A stretch of DNA of 64,000 nucleotides from Pseudonocardia oceani. GTDB taxonomy: Bacteria; Actinomycetota; Actinomycetes; Mycobacteriales; Pseudonocardiaceae. The notes beneath the pieces are model-generated. The model was not told the origin of the DNA and did not search any database. It saw nothing but the letters and a program-made list of their open reading frames with translations. The stretch's first letter is position 1; the number at the start of each line of letters is the position of its first letter. The stretch is from assembly GCF_019263585.2 (NCBI RefSeq), contig NZ_JADQDF010000001.1, positions 3,348,001 through 3,412,000 on the forward strand, written 5' to 3'. The position numbers were made by a program, and so were the translations under genes. Positions 24,754 to 32,760 of this stretch are shown here, one piece after another.

Positions 24754-27240
24754 GTGGACGACGAGCCCGCCGAGCTGCGCAGACAGCTGGCGCTCCTCCG
24801 TCTGCTCACCGACGCGACGGCCGCACTGTCGGGCGCCGCGACGCCGATGCAGGTCGCGGAGGTCGCCGTCGAGCAGTACACGCGGCTGCTGGGCACCTCG
24901 TCGGTCGCCGTGTTCGAGCTGCGCGGCCGCGACAGCCTCGACGCCATGACGCTCGGCGGATGGGTCGAGGGCGCCCGGGACGCCTGGACGACCATGCCCC
25001 TCGACGCCCCGGCCCCGGTCGCGGAGGCGGCGCGCACCCGGACCCCGGTGTGGACGGAGAGCCCGGCGGCGTGGCGGGAGCGCTACCCGCACCTCGTCGG
25101 GATGCTCGACGGCTACGGCTACCGCGGGGTGTTCGGGCTGCCGCTGCTCGCGGGCGACGAGCTGGTGGGCGCACTCGGCGTCGGCCTCACCGAGGACCGC
25201 ACGCTCGACGGGGCCGAGCGCGCGGCGGTGACGGCGCTGGGCGCGCAGTGCGCGCAGGCGATGCAGCGGGCCCGGCTGCTGCAGGTCGAGAGCGAGGCCC
25301 GGCGCACCGCGGAGCGGTTCAGCGCGATGGTCGCGGCGCTGTCGCGGTCGCGCACGCCCGACGAGGTGGTGTCCGCGATCGGGGAGGCCGCCGCCTCGCT
25401 GGGGGCCACGGCGTCGGTGGTCGCGGTCCGGACGGAGGACCGGATCGACCTCTCCGGCGGGGCCGGGGCCTCGCCGCTGCCGCTGGATGTTGCGCACCCG
25501 CTGTCCTACGCGGTCCGCACGGGCGAGCCGGTGTGGCTGGCCCGGCGCTCCGAGCTCGCCTGGCGCGACCGCAGCTTCGCCGCGTCGCCCGGCGCCCCGG
25601 AGGTCGACGTCGCGGTGCCGATGTTCCTCGACGACCGCGCCACCGGTGCGATCGGGATGTCGTTCGCAGGCGCGCCGCCGCACTTCTCCAGGGAGGAGCG
25701 CCGGGCGATCCGCACGCTGGCGGCGCAGTGCGCCCAGGCGCTCGACCGCGCCCGCCTGCAGCAGGTCGAGCACGACATCGCCGAGGCGCTGCAGCGCAAC
25801 CTGCTGCCCGTCGGCCTGCCCCGGCTCGCGGAGCTGGCCTTCGCCGCCCGTTACCTCCCCGGTACCGAAGGCGTGCAGGCCGGCGGCGACTGGTACGAGG
25901 TCGTCGAGCTCGACGGCGGCCGCGTCGCGATGGTCGTCGGGGACGTGGTCGGCAAGGGCGCGGAGGCGGCCGCCCTCATGGGGCAGCTGCGTACCGCGCT
26001 GTCGGCGGCGCTGCTGCGCGGGGACTCCCCGGCGCAGGCGCTGCGCCAGCTCGACGCCTTCTCGGTCCGCGTCCCCGCCGCCCGCGCCTCGACCGCGGCC
26101 TGCGTGCTCGTCGACCGGGGGACGGGGGCGCTCACCTGGGCGAGCGCCGGGCACCCGGCACCGCTGCTGCTGTCGGCCGACGGGGCCCGGCTGCTGGAGG
26201 GCCCGCCGGGCCCGGTCCTCGGCGTGCGCGCGGGCGACGCGTTCCCCGAGCACCGGTCCGCGCTGCCGGTCGGCGCGGTGGTCGTCCTGTACACCGACGG
26301 GCTCGTCGAGCGCCGCGACGAGGACCTGGACGTCGGCCTGGCACGGCTGGAAGCGGCCGGTAGCCGGTCCGGCGACCGGCCGCTGGACCAGGTCGTGGAC
26401 GGCCTGCTCGAGGACCTGCTCGGCCCGGCCGGTCCGGGGGACGACGTCGCCGTGGTGCTGTGCCGGCGGACCGCGCCGCCGTGGTCGCGCCGCATCCCGG
26501 CGCGGGCGGAGGAGCTGGGTCCGCTGCGCCGGGAGGTGGAGCGGTGGGGCAGCGCCTGCGGCCTGCACGACGACCATCTCTACGACCTGCAGATCGCGCT
26601 CGGCGAGGCCGTCGCCAACGGCGTCGAGCACGCCTTCCCGGAGGGCCCGGGCGAGGTCGCGATCGCCCTGGCCCGCCGGGGCGACGGCTCGGTCGCGGTG
26701 GAGGTGGGCGACTCCGGCACCTGGCGTCCCGCGCCCGCCGACCCGGGCCACCGGGGCCGCGGACTGGCCGTCATCCACGCGTTGGCCCGCGACGTCGAGG
26801 TGGTCCCCGGCGAGGGCGGCACGCGCGTGTCCTTCCGGGTGCCCCCGGCACCGCCCGACGCCCCACCGGTGCGGACGGGGACGGGAACGGGGCAGCGGAC
26901 GTGGACGGGGCAGCGGCCGGCACGCCGGGACGCGCGGATGGAGGTCCGCCACGACGACACGGGGCCGTGCGTGGTCGTGTCCGGCGACCTCGACCTGCTC
27001 GGCGCCACGGCGCTGCGCGACGGGCTCCGGGCGGTCGTCGACGCCGCGGAGCCCGGCTCGCGGCTGGTCGTCGACCTCGCCGGCGCCGGCTACGTCGCCA
27101 GCGCGGGCGTGGCCCTGCTGCTCGACACCCTCGAGCGCGCGCGGGGCCGCGGGCTCACCGCCGAGGTCGCGATACCCCCGGGCGGGGCGCTCGCCCGGAT
27201 CCTCGCGGTGTCGGGGGCCGGCGGCCTCGGCGCCGGGTGA
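24754..27240 (+). CDS. Multidomain PP2C phosphatase / anti-sigma kinase / STAS regulator with two GAF domains
   Basis: 828 residues from GTG at 24754. Order: GAF domain 1 (about 20-165, ending YRGVFGLPLLAGDELVGALG), GAF domain 2 (about 190-335), SpoIIE-type PP2C phosphatase (about 350-570, with GGDWYEVVEL, VVGDVVGKGAEAA, WASAGHPAPLL and LYTDGLVERRD metal sites), an HATPase_c_2 anti-sigma-factor kinase (about 585-700, with EAVANGVEHAF and DSGTWRP), and a STAS domain at the end (VVVSGDLDLLGATAL ... ASAGVALLL). This combines sensor, phosphatase, kinase and antagonist-like modules of sigma-factor partner switching in one chain. The Ser expected to be phosphorylated in STAS is present. No sigma factor gene is adjacent. 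Confidence 0.93.
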   Translation: MDDEPAELRRQLALLRLLTDATAALSGAATPMQVAEVAVEQYTRLLGTSSVAVFELRGRDSLDAMTLGGWVEGARDAWTTMPLDAPAPVAEAARTRTPVWTESPAAWRERYPHLVGMLDGYGYRGVFGLPLLAGDELVGALGVGLTEDRTLDGAERAAVTALGAQCAQAMQRARLLQVESEARRTAERFSAMVAALSRSRTPDEVVSAIGEAAASLGATASVVAVRTEDRIDLSGGAGASPLPLDVAHPLSYAVRTGEPVWLARRSELAWRDRSFAASPGAPEVDVAVPMFLDDRATGAIGMSFAGAPPHFSREERRAIRTLAAQCAQALDRARLQQVEHDIAEALQRNLLPVGLPRLAELAFAARYLPGTEGVQAGGDWYEVVELDGGRVAMVVGDVVGKGAEAAALMGQLRTALSAALLRGDSPAQALRQLDAFSVRVPAARASTAACVLVDRGTGALTWASAGHPAPLLLSADGARLLEGPPGPVLGVRAGDAFPEHRSALPVGAVVVLYTDGLVERRDEDLDVGLARLEAAGSRSGDRPLDQVVDGLLEDLLGPAGPGDDVAVVLCRRTAPPWSRRIPARAEELGPLRREVERWGSACGLHDDHLYDLQIALGEAVANGVEHAFPEGPGEVAIALARRGDGSVAVEVGDSGTWRPAPADPGHRGRGLAVIHALARDVEVVPGEGGTRVSFRVPPAPPDAPPVRTGTGTGQRTWTGQRPARRDARMEVRHDDTGPCVVVSGDLDLLGATALRDGLRAVVDAAEPGSRLVVDLAGAGYVASAGVALLLDTLERARGRGLTAEVAIPPGGALARILAVSGAGGLGAG

Positions 27241-27244
27241 CGGA

Positions 27245-28108
27245 TCAGCCGAGCACCTCCTCCAGCCGCGCGGCGAACTCCGCGGGCTTGCCGGCGTAGC
27301 CGAACCCGCCGCCGAGGAACCCGCCGTGGTGGCTGGGGAACACGACCGGCTCCTGCCCGAGCATCGCGGCGACGCCGCGGGCGGTGCGGGCGGTGAAGGT
27401 GTCCCCGGTCTCCTCGCCGACCGCGAGCACGATGCGGGTCGGTGCGGCCCGGAGCGCCTCGATGTCGGGGCGGAAGTCGGAGACGGCGAGCGAGCGGTCC
27501 GACAGGAGCGGGTCGTCGCGGGAGCCGTCGTCCTCGCTCGCCATGCCGAACGCGGCGGGGTCCGGTGCGGGCTGCGCGAAGTACTCGTCGGTGTACTCGC
27601 CCGACCACGACGTCATCGCGATGAAGGCGGCCATGCCCGCGCCGGAGCCCTTGGCCTGGTAGGCCTCCATGTACCCGGCCTGGGCGCGCCGCGCGGCGTC
27701 GGTGTCGGGGAGCGCCGAGATGACCGGTGGTTCGTGCGCGACGAAGGTCCGCACGTCGCCGGGGTGCGCGGCGACCAGGGCGAGCCCGGCGACGGCGCCG
27801 CCGCTGCTGCCGAACAGGTCGACGGGCCCGGTGCCCAGCGCCTCGATCAGCGCGTGGACGTCACTCGCCTGCACCTCGGGCACCATGTCGACGCGGCCGT
27901 CCTTGCGCGCGCTGCGGCCCAGGCCCCGCGGGTCGTAGGCGACGACGGTGCGCCCGGGCAGGTGCGAGGCGAGCGTCGCGAAACCGGTGGCGTCCATCGG
28001 CTGCCCGATCGCGAGCAGGACGGGCCGCCCGTCGGCGGTGGGGAGGGGGCCGTGGACGTCGTAGGCGAGGTCGACCTCGGGGGTCTGCAGGACGTGTGTC
28101 GTCGTCAT
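27245..28108 (-). CDS. Alpha/beta hydrolase
   Basis: 287 residues from ATG at 28108. The triad is visible: nucleophile elbow LFGSSGGAVAGL near residue 103, acid in the IVLAVGEETGD region, and a His pair in VVFPSHHGGFLGG. AIGQPMD is the oxyanion segment. Overall it resembles small actinobacterial esterase-like hydrolases. It is convergent with the phosphatase gene (4 bases between stops) and lies downstream of a DinB fragment on the same strand. Confidence 0.87.
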   Translation of the reverse strand: MTTTHVLQTPEVDLAYDVHGPLPTADGRPVLLAIGQPMDATGFATLASHLPGRTVVAYDPRGLGRSARKDGRVDMVPEVQASDVHALIEALGTGPVDLFGSSGGAVAGLALVAAHPGDVRTFVAHEPPVISALPDTDAARRAQAGYMEAYQAKGSGAGMAAFIAMTSWSGEYTDEYFAQPAPDPAAFGMASEDDGSRDDPLLSDRSLAVSDFRPDIEALRAAPTRIVLAVGEETGDTFTARTARGVAAMLGQEPVVFPSHHGGFLGGGFGYAGKPAEFAARLEEVLG

Positions 28109-28137
28109 GCCCTGTGGACGACCGGCCGGACCGGAAC

Positions 28138-28395
28138 TCATCTGTCGCCGGCTCCGGGGTGGTCGCCGGTCGCCCCGTGGAGCAGCTCCCGCAGCACGTC
28201 GGCGTGCCCGGCGTGCCGCTCCTCCAACATGTGCACCAGCACCCACCGCAGCGTCACGGTCTCGCCGGTCCAGGCCGTGCCGGTGTCCTCCACCTCCAGC
28301 TCGGTGATCACCGCATCGGCGCGGACCCGCACCCCGGCGTAGGTGCCGAGCACCGCCGACGTCTTCTCGTCGGCTCCGAACGGCACGCGTCGCAC
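28138..28395 (-). CDS. DinB/DUF664-like protein, C-terminal part only
   Basis: 85 residues from a GTG at 28395. The segment TLRWVLVHMLEERHAGHADVL, followed by LLHGATGD, is the diagnostic C-terminal helix of mini-DinB (DUF664) proteins, including the last metal-ligand His residues. The N-terminal helices, which hold the first ligand, are absent, and the preceding residues (VPFGADEKTSAVLGTYAG) are short. It is probably a relic, or a minimal domain. Confidence 0.5.
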   Translation of the reverse strand: MRRVPFGADEKTSAVLGTYAGVRVRADAVITELEVEDTGTAWTGETVTLRWVLVHMLEERHAGHADVLRELLHGATGDHPGAGDR

Positions 28396-28412
28396 CGGCC
28401 CAGGATGACCGG

Positions 28413-29384
28413 TCAGCTCGGCGGGGAGGAGAGCAGCGCCGCGTACCGGTCGAGGTCGACGTTGCCGCCGCTGACGATCACACCCACCCGCAGCCCGGCC
28501 AGCTCCGGCGCGAGGCGGCGCACGGCTGCGAAGGACAGGCACCCCGTCGGCTCGACGACGATCTTCAGCGTGCTCGCGAACACCCGCATCGCGTCGACGA
28601 GCTCGGCGTCGGACGCGGTGAGCACGTCGGTGACGTCGCGCCGGATGATCGGGAACGTCAGCTCGCCCAGCGCCTGGGTCTGGGCGCCGTCGGCGATCGT
28701 GGCGGGCGTCGGGATGTGCACGATCTCCCCGCTGCGGAACGAGCGCTGCCCGTCGTCGCCCGCCTCGGGCTCGACGCCGTACAGGCGGCATCCCGGCGAC
28801 AGCGCGCCCGCCGCGAGCGCCGACCCGGCCAGCAGCCCGCCGCCGCCGAGGCAGACGAACAGGGCGTCGAGCTCGCCGACGTCCTCGAACAGCTCGAGCG
28901 CCGCGGTGCCCTGCCCGGCGATGACGTCGGGGTGGTCGAACGGCGGCACGAGCGTCAGTCCGTGCTCGGCGGCGAGCGCCGCGCCGATGGCCGCGCGGTC
29001 CTCGGTGAACCGGTCGTAGCCGACGACCTCGGCGCCGTAACCGAGCGTGGCCGCCACCTTGCTGGCGGGCGCGTCGTGCGGCATGACGATGGTCGCGGGG
29101 ATGCCCAGGATGCTCGCGGAGAGCGCGATCGCCTGCGCGTGGTTGCCCGAGGAGAACGCCACGACGCCGGCGCGACGGGCGTCGTCACCGAATCGTGACA
29201 GAGCGTTGAACGCGCCGCGGAACTTGAACGCCCCCATCCGCTGGAAGTTCTCGCACTTGAAGAACACCGAGGTCGCGAGCTCGTGATCGACTCGGCGGGA
29301 CGTCAGCACAGGGGTCCGGTGGGCGTGCCCGCGGAGGCGTCCGGCGGCCGCACGGACGTCCTCGACGGTGGGAAGTGGGGTCAC
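28413..29384 (-). CDS. PLP-dependent threonine/serine dehydratase (fold type II)
   Basis: 323 residues from GTG at 29384 (a longer frame to 29438 adds an atypical head). It resembles catabolic threonine ammonia-lyase and serine racemase/dehydratase, turning Thr or Ser into the 2-oxoacid and ammonia. Seen: the Schiff-base Lys in AFKFRGAFNAL, the substrate loop SSGNHAQAIA, the phosphate-binding glycine loop CLGGGGLLAG, and a cofactor-pyridine Ser in VIVSGGNVD at the C-terminus. There is no ACT regulatory domain, so it is not the biosynthetic IlvA. Confidence 0.9.
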   Translation of the reverse strand: MTPLPTVEDVRAAAGRLRGHAHRTPVLTSRRVDHELATSVFFKCENFQRMGAFKFRGAFNALSRFGDDARRAGVVAFSSGNHAQAIALSASILGIPATIVMPHDAPASKVAATLGYGAEVVGYDRFTEDRAAIGAALAAEHGLTLVPPFDHPDVIAGQGTAALELFEDVGELDALFVCLGGGGLLAGSALAAGALSPGCRLYGVEPEAGDDGQRSFRSGEIVHIPTPATIADGAQTQALGELTFPIIRRDVTDVLTASDAELVDAMRVFASTLKIVVEPTGCLSFAAVRRLAPELAGLRVGVIVSGGNVDLDRYAALLSSPPS

Positions 29385-29545
29385 GCGGAGATTCTCATCG
29401 AAAACTGCGTCACCCGTTCGAGGTGGGCGTCGTTGCATGGTCGTGCCGTTCCTTCCGCAGCGCGTCCGGATGACGACTCAGCGTGTTCACGTCCTCCGCC
29501 CGCGACCCGACAGCGCGTCCGAGCCGACCCGGGTGGGTGACTGAG

Positions 29546-30394
29546 ATGCCGCAGCACAAACTCCCGGCCGGGTACGACCGGCCGCGCAGCGCCGCACGCC
29601 GCTCCGCGCGTCCCGCACTGCTGCCGTGGGCGGTGGGCGGTATCGCGCTGGTGCTCGTCGTCGTCCTCGGCTTCGTTTTCCTGCAGAGCGGCCCGGCGTC
29701 GACCGCGGGGTCGGACGAGCCGGTGGCCGTCGTCGACATCTCGTCGCTGCCGCTGGCCGACACCTACGGGGTCGTGGAGGGCGCGCCGGTCGACACGGCC
29801 GTCGACGTCGCCACCGAGGGGATCGTCGTGCACCCGGAGCGCCGGACGCCCGTGCACGACGCCCCCGAGGGCACCCCGATCGCGCGGGTCGAGCCGACGC
29901 AGTTCGGCGACGTCTGGTTCCCCGTGGTCGCCGAGCAGGGCGCCTGGGTGCAGATCCTGCTGCCGTCCAAGCCCTTCGGCTCGACGGGCTGGGTGCGCTC
30001 GGCCGACATGGACCGCGCGACGACGCCGTACCGCGTCGAGGTCCACCTCGGCTCGCTGACGATGCAGCTGCTGCGCGAGGAGCGCGTCGTCGACGAGTGG
30101 ACGATCGGGATCGGTGCGCCCGACACCCCGACGCCCGTGGGCCGCACCTTCCTCCTCGGCGCGTTCACCGACCCGGCGCAGTCCTTCTCGCCGGTGATCC
30201 TCCCGCTCGGGGCGCACAGCCCGACGCTCGACACCTTCGGCGGCGGTCCCGGCACCGTCGCGATCCACACGTGGCCGACCGCCGACGGATTCGGCACGGC
30301 CGCCAGCAACGGCTGCATCCGCGTCCCGCAGGACGCGCTCGATGAGCTCGTCGAGGTGCCGCTCGGCACGCTCGTCATGATCGACCAGGAATGA
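29546..30394 (+). CDS. L,D-transpeptidase (YkuD domain), membrane-anchored
   Basis: 282 residues from ATG at 29546. The cytoplasmic head is basic, and one transmembrane helix (LPWAVGGIALVLVVVLGFVF) spans about residues 28-48. An SH3-like middle part comes before the C-terminal YkuD catalytic domain with VAIHTWP and the SNGCIRV motif (Cys near residue 256). It cross-links peptidoglycan (3-3 links) or attaches proteins outside the membrane. The stop overlaps an ATG of the next gene's longer frame, so the two are likely co-transcribed. Confidence 0.92.
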   Translation: MPQHKLPAGYDRPRSAARRSARPALLPWAVGGIALVLVVVLGFVFLQSGPASTAGSDEPVAVVDISSLPLADTYGVVEGAPVDTAVDVATEGIVVHPERRTPVHDAPEGTPIARVEPTQFGDVWFPVVAEQGAWVQILLPSKPFGSTGWVRSADMDRATTPYRVEVHLGSLTMQLLREERVVDEWTIGIGAPDTPTPVGRTFLLGAFTDPAQSFSPVILPLGAHSPTLDTFGGGPGTVAIHTWPTADGFGTAASNGCIRVPQDALDELVEVPLGTLVMIDQE

Positions 30395-30408
30395 AGGGGC
30401 ACACGCAC

Positions 30409-31326
30409 GTGAGGAACAAGAAGATCGTCGGCGCCGGCGCCACCGTGGCCGTCTCGGCCGCTCTGCTGCTGGGAGCCTCCCCGGCCTGGGCCGACGAGGA
30501 GTCCTTCGTCGACTCCGCGTACGCCTTCTCGGCCTCCGGGCTCCTCGACATCGCCCCCATCCCCGGCGGTGTCGAGTCCTTCGACGGCGAGCTCGTGCAG
30601 AAGGAGCTCCTCGGCCTGGGCGAGCGCACGTCCGACGCGGAGGCCGACGGCATCTTCGTCGGCGTCCTCAACGCGGAGGCGGAGGCCCACCGGTCCGCGG
30701 CGAGCGTCGCGCGCGTCGAGCTGCTCAGCATCCTGCGCGCCGACGTCATCCGCACGCACTGCGAGGACGCCGACCCCGACCAGTCCGGTCTGCAGATCAT
30801 CAACGGCAGCCTGCTCGGCCAGCCGCTGCCCGAGACCCCCGTGCCCGGGGTGGAGATCAACCTCTCGCCGCTGGCGTCGGTCGTGCTCAACGACCAGGTC
30901 CGCAACGCCGACGGCTCGCTGACCGTCACCGGCGTGCGGCTCACGGTCCTCCCGGGCCGCGGCGACGGCGTCAACGAGACCCTCGACGCCGAGGCCCGCT
31001 CGGGCCTGCCCGTGCTGGGCGACCTGCTCGGCGTCCCGCTGCCGACCACCCTGCTCACCGAGCAGGACGTGCTCGACCAGCTCACCGGCCCGCTGGGCGT
31101 CGACCTGGACGAGTCGCTGCAGACCGTCACGATCGGCTCCGCGACCTGCACCCTGCCCGGCGACGGTGACGACGACGGCGACGGCGGCCACGACGGCGAC
31201 GACGGCGACAAGGGCGGCGACGACTCGTCCGACCACGGCGACGACTCCGACGACGGCGACGACACCGCGCCGGGCCAGGCCCCCGCGCCGACCGTCGTCG
31301 AGGCCAGCCTCCCGGTGACCGGCTGA
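30409..31326 (+). CDS. Secreted choice-of-anchor P-type protein ending in LPVTG
   Basis: 305 residues from GTG at 30409, which has AAGGGG eight bases upstream. An ATG at 30391 in frame is also possible. A signal peptide (KKIVGAGATVAVSAALLLG, cut after ASPAWA) is followed by a beta-rich domain (SAYAFSASGLLDI ... RADVIRTHC ... VRLTVLPG ... VTIGSATC) whose pattern fits choice-of-anchor P proteins. A 35-residue Asp/Gly-rich stretch (about 245-280) follows. The protein ends exactly in SLPVTG, a sortase-type pentapeptide with no hydrophobic helix or basic tail behind it. A strong hairpin follows the stop. Confidence 0.8.
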   Translation: MRNKKIVGAGATVAVSAALLLGASPAWADEESFVDSAYAFSASGLLDIAPIPGGVESFDGELVQKELLGLGERTSDAEADGIFVGVLNAEAEAHRSAASVARVELLSILRADVIRTHCEDADPDQSGLQIINGSLLGQPLPETPVPGVEINLSPLASVVLNDQVRNADGSLTVTGVRLTVLPGRGDGVNETLDAEARSGLPVLGDLLGVPLPTTLLTEQDVLDQLTGPLGVDLDESLQTVTIGSATCTLPGDGDDDGDGGHDGDDGDKGGDDSSDHGDDSDDGDDTAPGQAPAPTVVEASLPVTG

Positions 31327-31346
31327 CCGCTCCTCCCCGGTCCGGT

Positions 31347-32303
31347 ATGGATCGGCGATCTCCGGTGTTGCCCCCTGACGTGGACCGCCAGGGGGCAACA
31401 CCCGTTTCCGCGCCCGACCGCACCTGGTTGGTGGCGCTCGCCGCCGCGCTCTGGGGCACCGACGCGCTGCTGCGCCAACCGCTCGCGGGCGCGCTCCCGG
31501 CGTCGACGATCGTGTTCTGGGAGCACCTGATCATCGTCGTCGTGCTGACGCCGTTCCTGCCCGCCGCGTACCGGGCGTTCCGCGCGGCCTCGGGGCGCGA
31601 GCGGGCGGCGCTCGTCGTGATCGGGGCGGGAGCGTCCGCCGTCGCCACGGCGCTGTTCACCCAGGCCTTCCGCTACGGCGACCCGGTGACGCCCGTGGTC
31701 CTGCAGAAGCTGCAGCCGCTGATCGCGGTCGTCGTCGCGGCGGCGCTGATCGGGGAGCGGGTGCGCGGGCGGTACTGGCTGTTCGCGGTGCCCGCGCTGG
31801 TCGGCGCGTGGCTGATGGCGTTCCGCGACCCGCTGTCCGCGGCGCCGCAGGCCGTCACGGCCGCGCTGCTCGCCGTGGGTGCGGCGGCGCTGTGGGCGGT
31901 GGGCACGGTGCTCGGGCGCCTGGTCAGCGTGCGCATCTCCAGCCGCGACGTCACCGTGTTGCGGTTCGCGATCGGGCTGCCCGCGAGCGCGGTGGTGCTG
32001 GCGCTGACCGGCGGGCCGCTCGCCGTCACGCCCGCCCAGCTCGGGCCGCTGGTGCTGCTCGCGCTGATCCCCGGCCTGCTCGGGCTCGCGCTGTACTACG
32101 TCGGGCTGCGCTCCACCCCGGCCGCGCGGGCCACGCTCGCCGAGATGGCGTTCCCGGTGACGGCCGCGCTGATCGGCGTGACGCTGTTGGGCGCCGTGCT
32201 CGTGCCGACGCAGTGGCTGGGCCTGGCGATCATCGTCGTCTCGGTGACGGCGCTCGGCCTGCGCGAGCGGCGGACCGACCCCGTGGTGGCCGTGCCGGCC
32301 TGA
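31347..32303 (+). CDS. EamA-family (drug/metabolite superfamily) transporter
   Basis: About 318 residues if started at 31347, with ten hydrophobic segments in two EamA repeats, e.g. TWLVALAAALWGTDALLRQP, the middle repeat ALLAVGAAALWAVGTVLGRL, and a closing WLGLAIIVVSVTALGL. It exports or imports small metabolites. The start is uncertain: ATG 31347 and GTG 31380 lie before or inside the hairpin at 31364-31402, and GTG 31431 would trim the first helix. The family's first helix argues for an upstream start. Confidence 0.85.
   Translation: MDRRSPVLPPDVDRQGATPVSAPDRTWLVALAAALWGTDALLRQPLAGALPASTIVFWEHLIIVVVLTPFLPAAYRAFRAASGRERAALVVIGAGASAVATALFTQAFRYGDPVTPVVLQKLQPLIAVVVAAALIGERVRGRYWLFAVPALVGAWLMAFRDPLSAAPQAVTAALLAVGAAALWAVGTVLGRLVSVRISSRDVTVLRFAIGLPASAVVLALTGGPLAVTPAQLGPLVLLALIPGLLGLALYYVGLRSTPAARATLAEMAFPVTAALIGVTLLGAVLVPTQWLGLAIIVVSVTALGLRERRTDPVVAVPA
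31364..31402 (+). terminator. Strong hairpin after the anchor-P gene
   Basis: A perfect 14-base-pair stem, GGTGTTGCCCCCTG at 31364-31377 with its complement at 31389-31402, and an 11-base loop. It lies 38 bases after the stop and is followed by CGTTTCC, so it is only weakly T-rich. It also overlaps the possible start codons of the next gene, where it could hinder translation or mark the true start as further downstream. Confidence 0.6.
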
Positions 32304-32306
32304 GCC

Positions 32307-32672
32307 TCAGACCCCGCCGGTCCGGAACTCGTCGAGCACCCGGCGCTCGCGCTTGGTGGGCCGCCCGGCCCCCCGGTCGCGGCGGGCCACCGGCACCAGC
32401 ATCTCCGGCGGGGGAGCGGGGGTGCGGTCGATGTAGCAGGTGGCGGCGTCGGCCGCACCCACGCGGCGCGGCAGGACCCGCACGACCTCGACCACCCGCG
32501 TGACGTCGTTGACGCGCGCCCGGACCTCGTCACCGGGGCCCACCGGGGTGGCCGGCTTCGCGGGGCGGTCGTTGACGCGGACGTGGCCCGCGCGGCAGGC
32601 CGCGGCGGCGTCCGGGCGGGTCTTGGTCAGGCGGACCGCCCACAGCCAGCGGTCCAGTCGGCTCGACTCCAC
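32307..32672 (-). CDS. S4-domain RNA-binding protein (heat-shock protein 15-like)
   Basis: 121 residues from GTG at 32672. The S4 fold is at the N-terminus (SRLDRWLWAVRLTKTRPDAA and ACRAGHVRVN, then VRARVNDVTRVVEVV). The tail is basic (RRDRGAGRPTKRERRVLDEF), as in Hsp15, which rescues stalled 50S subunits carrying peptidyl-tRNA. It is convergent with the EamA gene (3 bases between stops). The malQ stop lies 85 bases upstream with a perfect palindrome between them. Confidence 0.87.
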   Translation of the reverse strand: MESSRLDRWLWAVRLTKTRPDAAAACRAGHVRVNDRPAKPATPVGPGDEVRARVNDVTRVVEVVRVLPRRVGAADAATCYIDRTPAPPPEMLVPVARRDRGAGRPTKRERRVLDEFRTGGV

Positions 32673-32720
32673 GCCCGCCACTATGCCGTGAGTGACCTGT
32701 GCCGTGAATGCCCCGAGCCC

Positions 32721-32760
32721 GTGAGTGGATATCGGTGCTCCAGCACCGATATCCACTCAC
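32721..32760. terminator. Perfect 40-base palindrome overlapping the malQ stop
   Basis: A 19-base-pair perfect stem (GTGAGTGGATATCGGTGCT and its complement) with a two-base CC centre. The malQ stop codon lies inside the 3' arm. Position at the end of malQ suggests a terminator or a REP-like element. No T-run follows on either strand. Confidence 0.65.

Noticed and set aside
23347..26952. A 1201-codon minus-strand frame opposite the GAF/phosphatase gene
   Set aside because: No domain pattern, strongly Arg/Ala/Pro-biased, and it runs across unrelated genes. It is a high-GC artefact.
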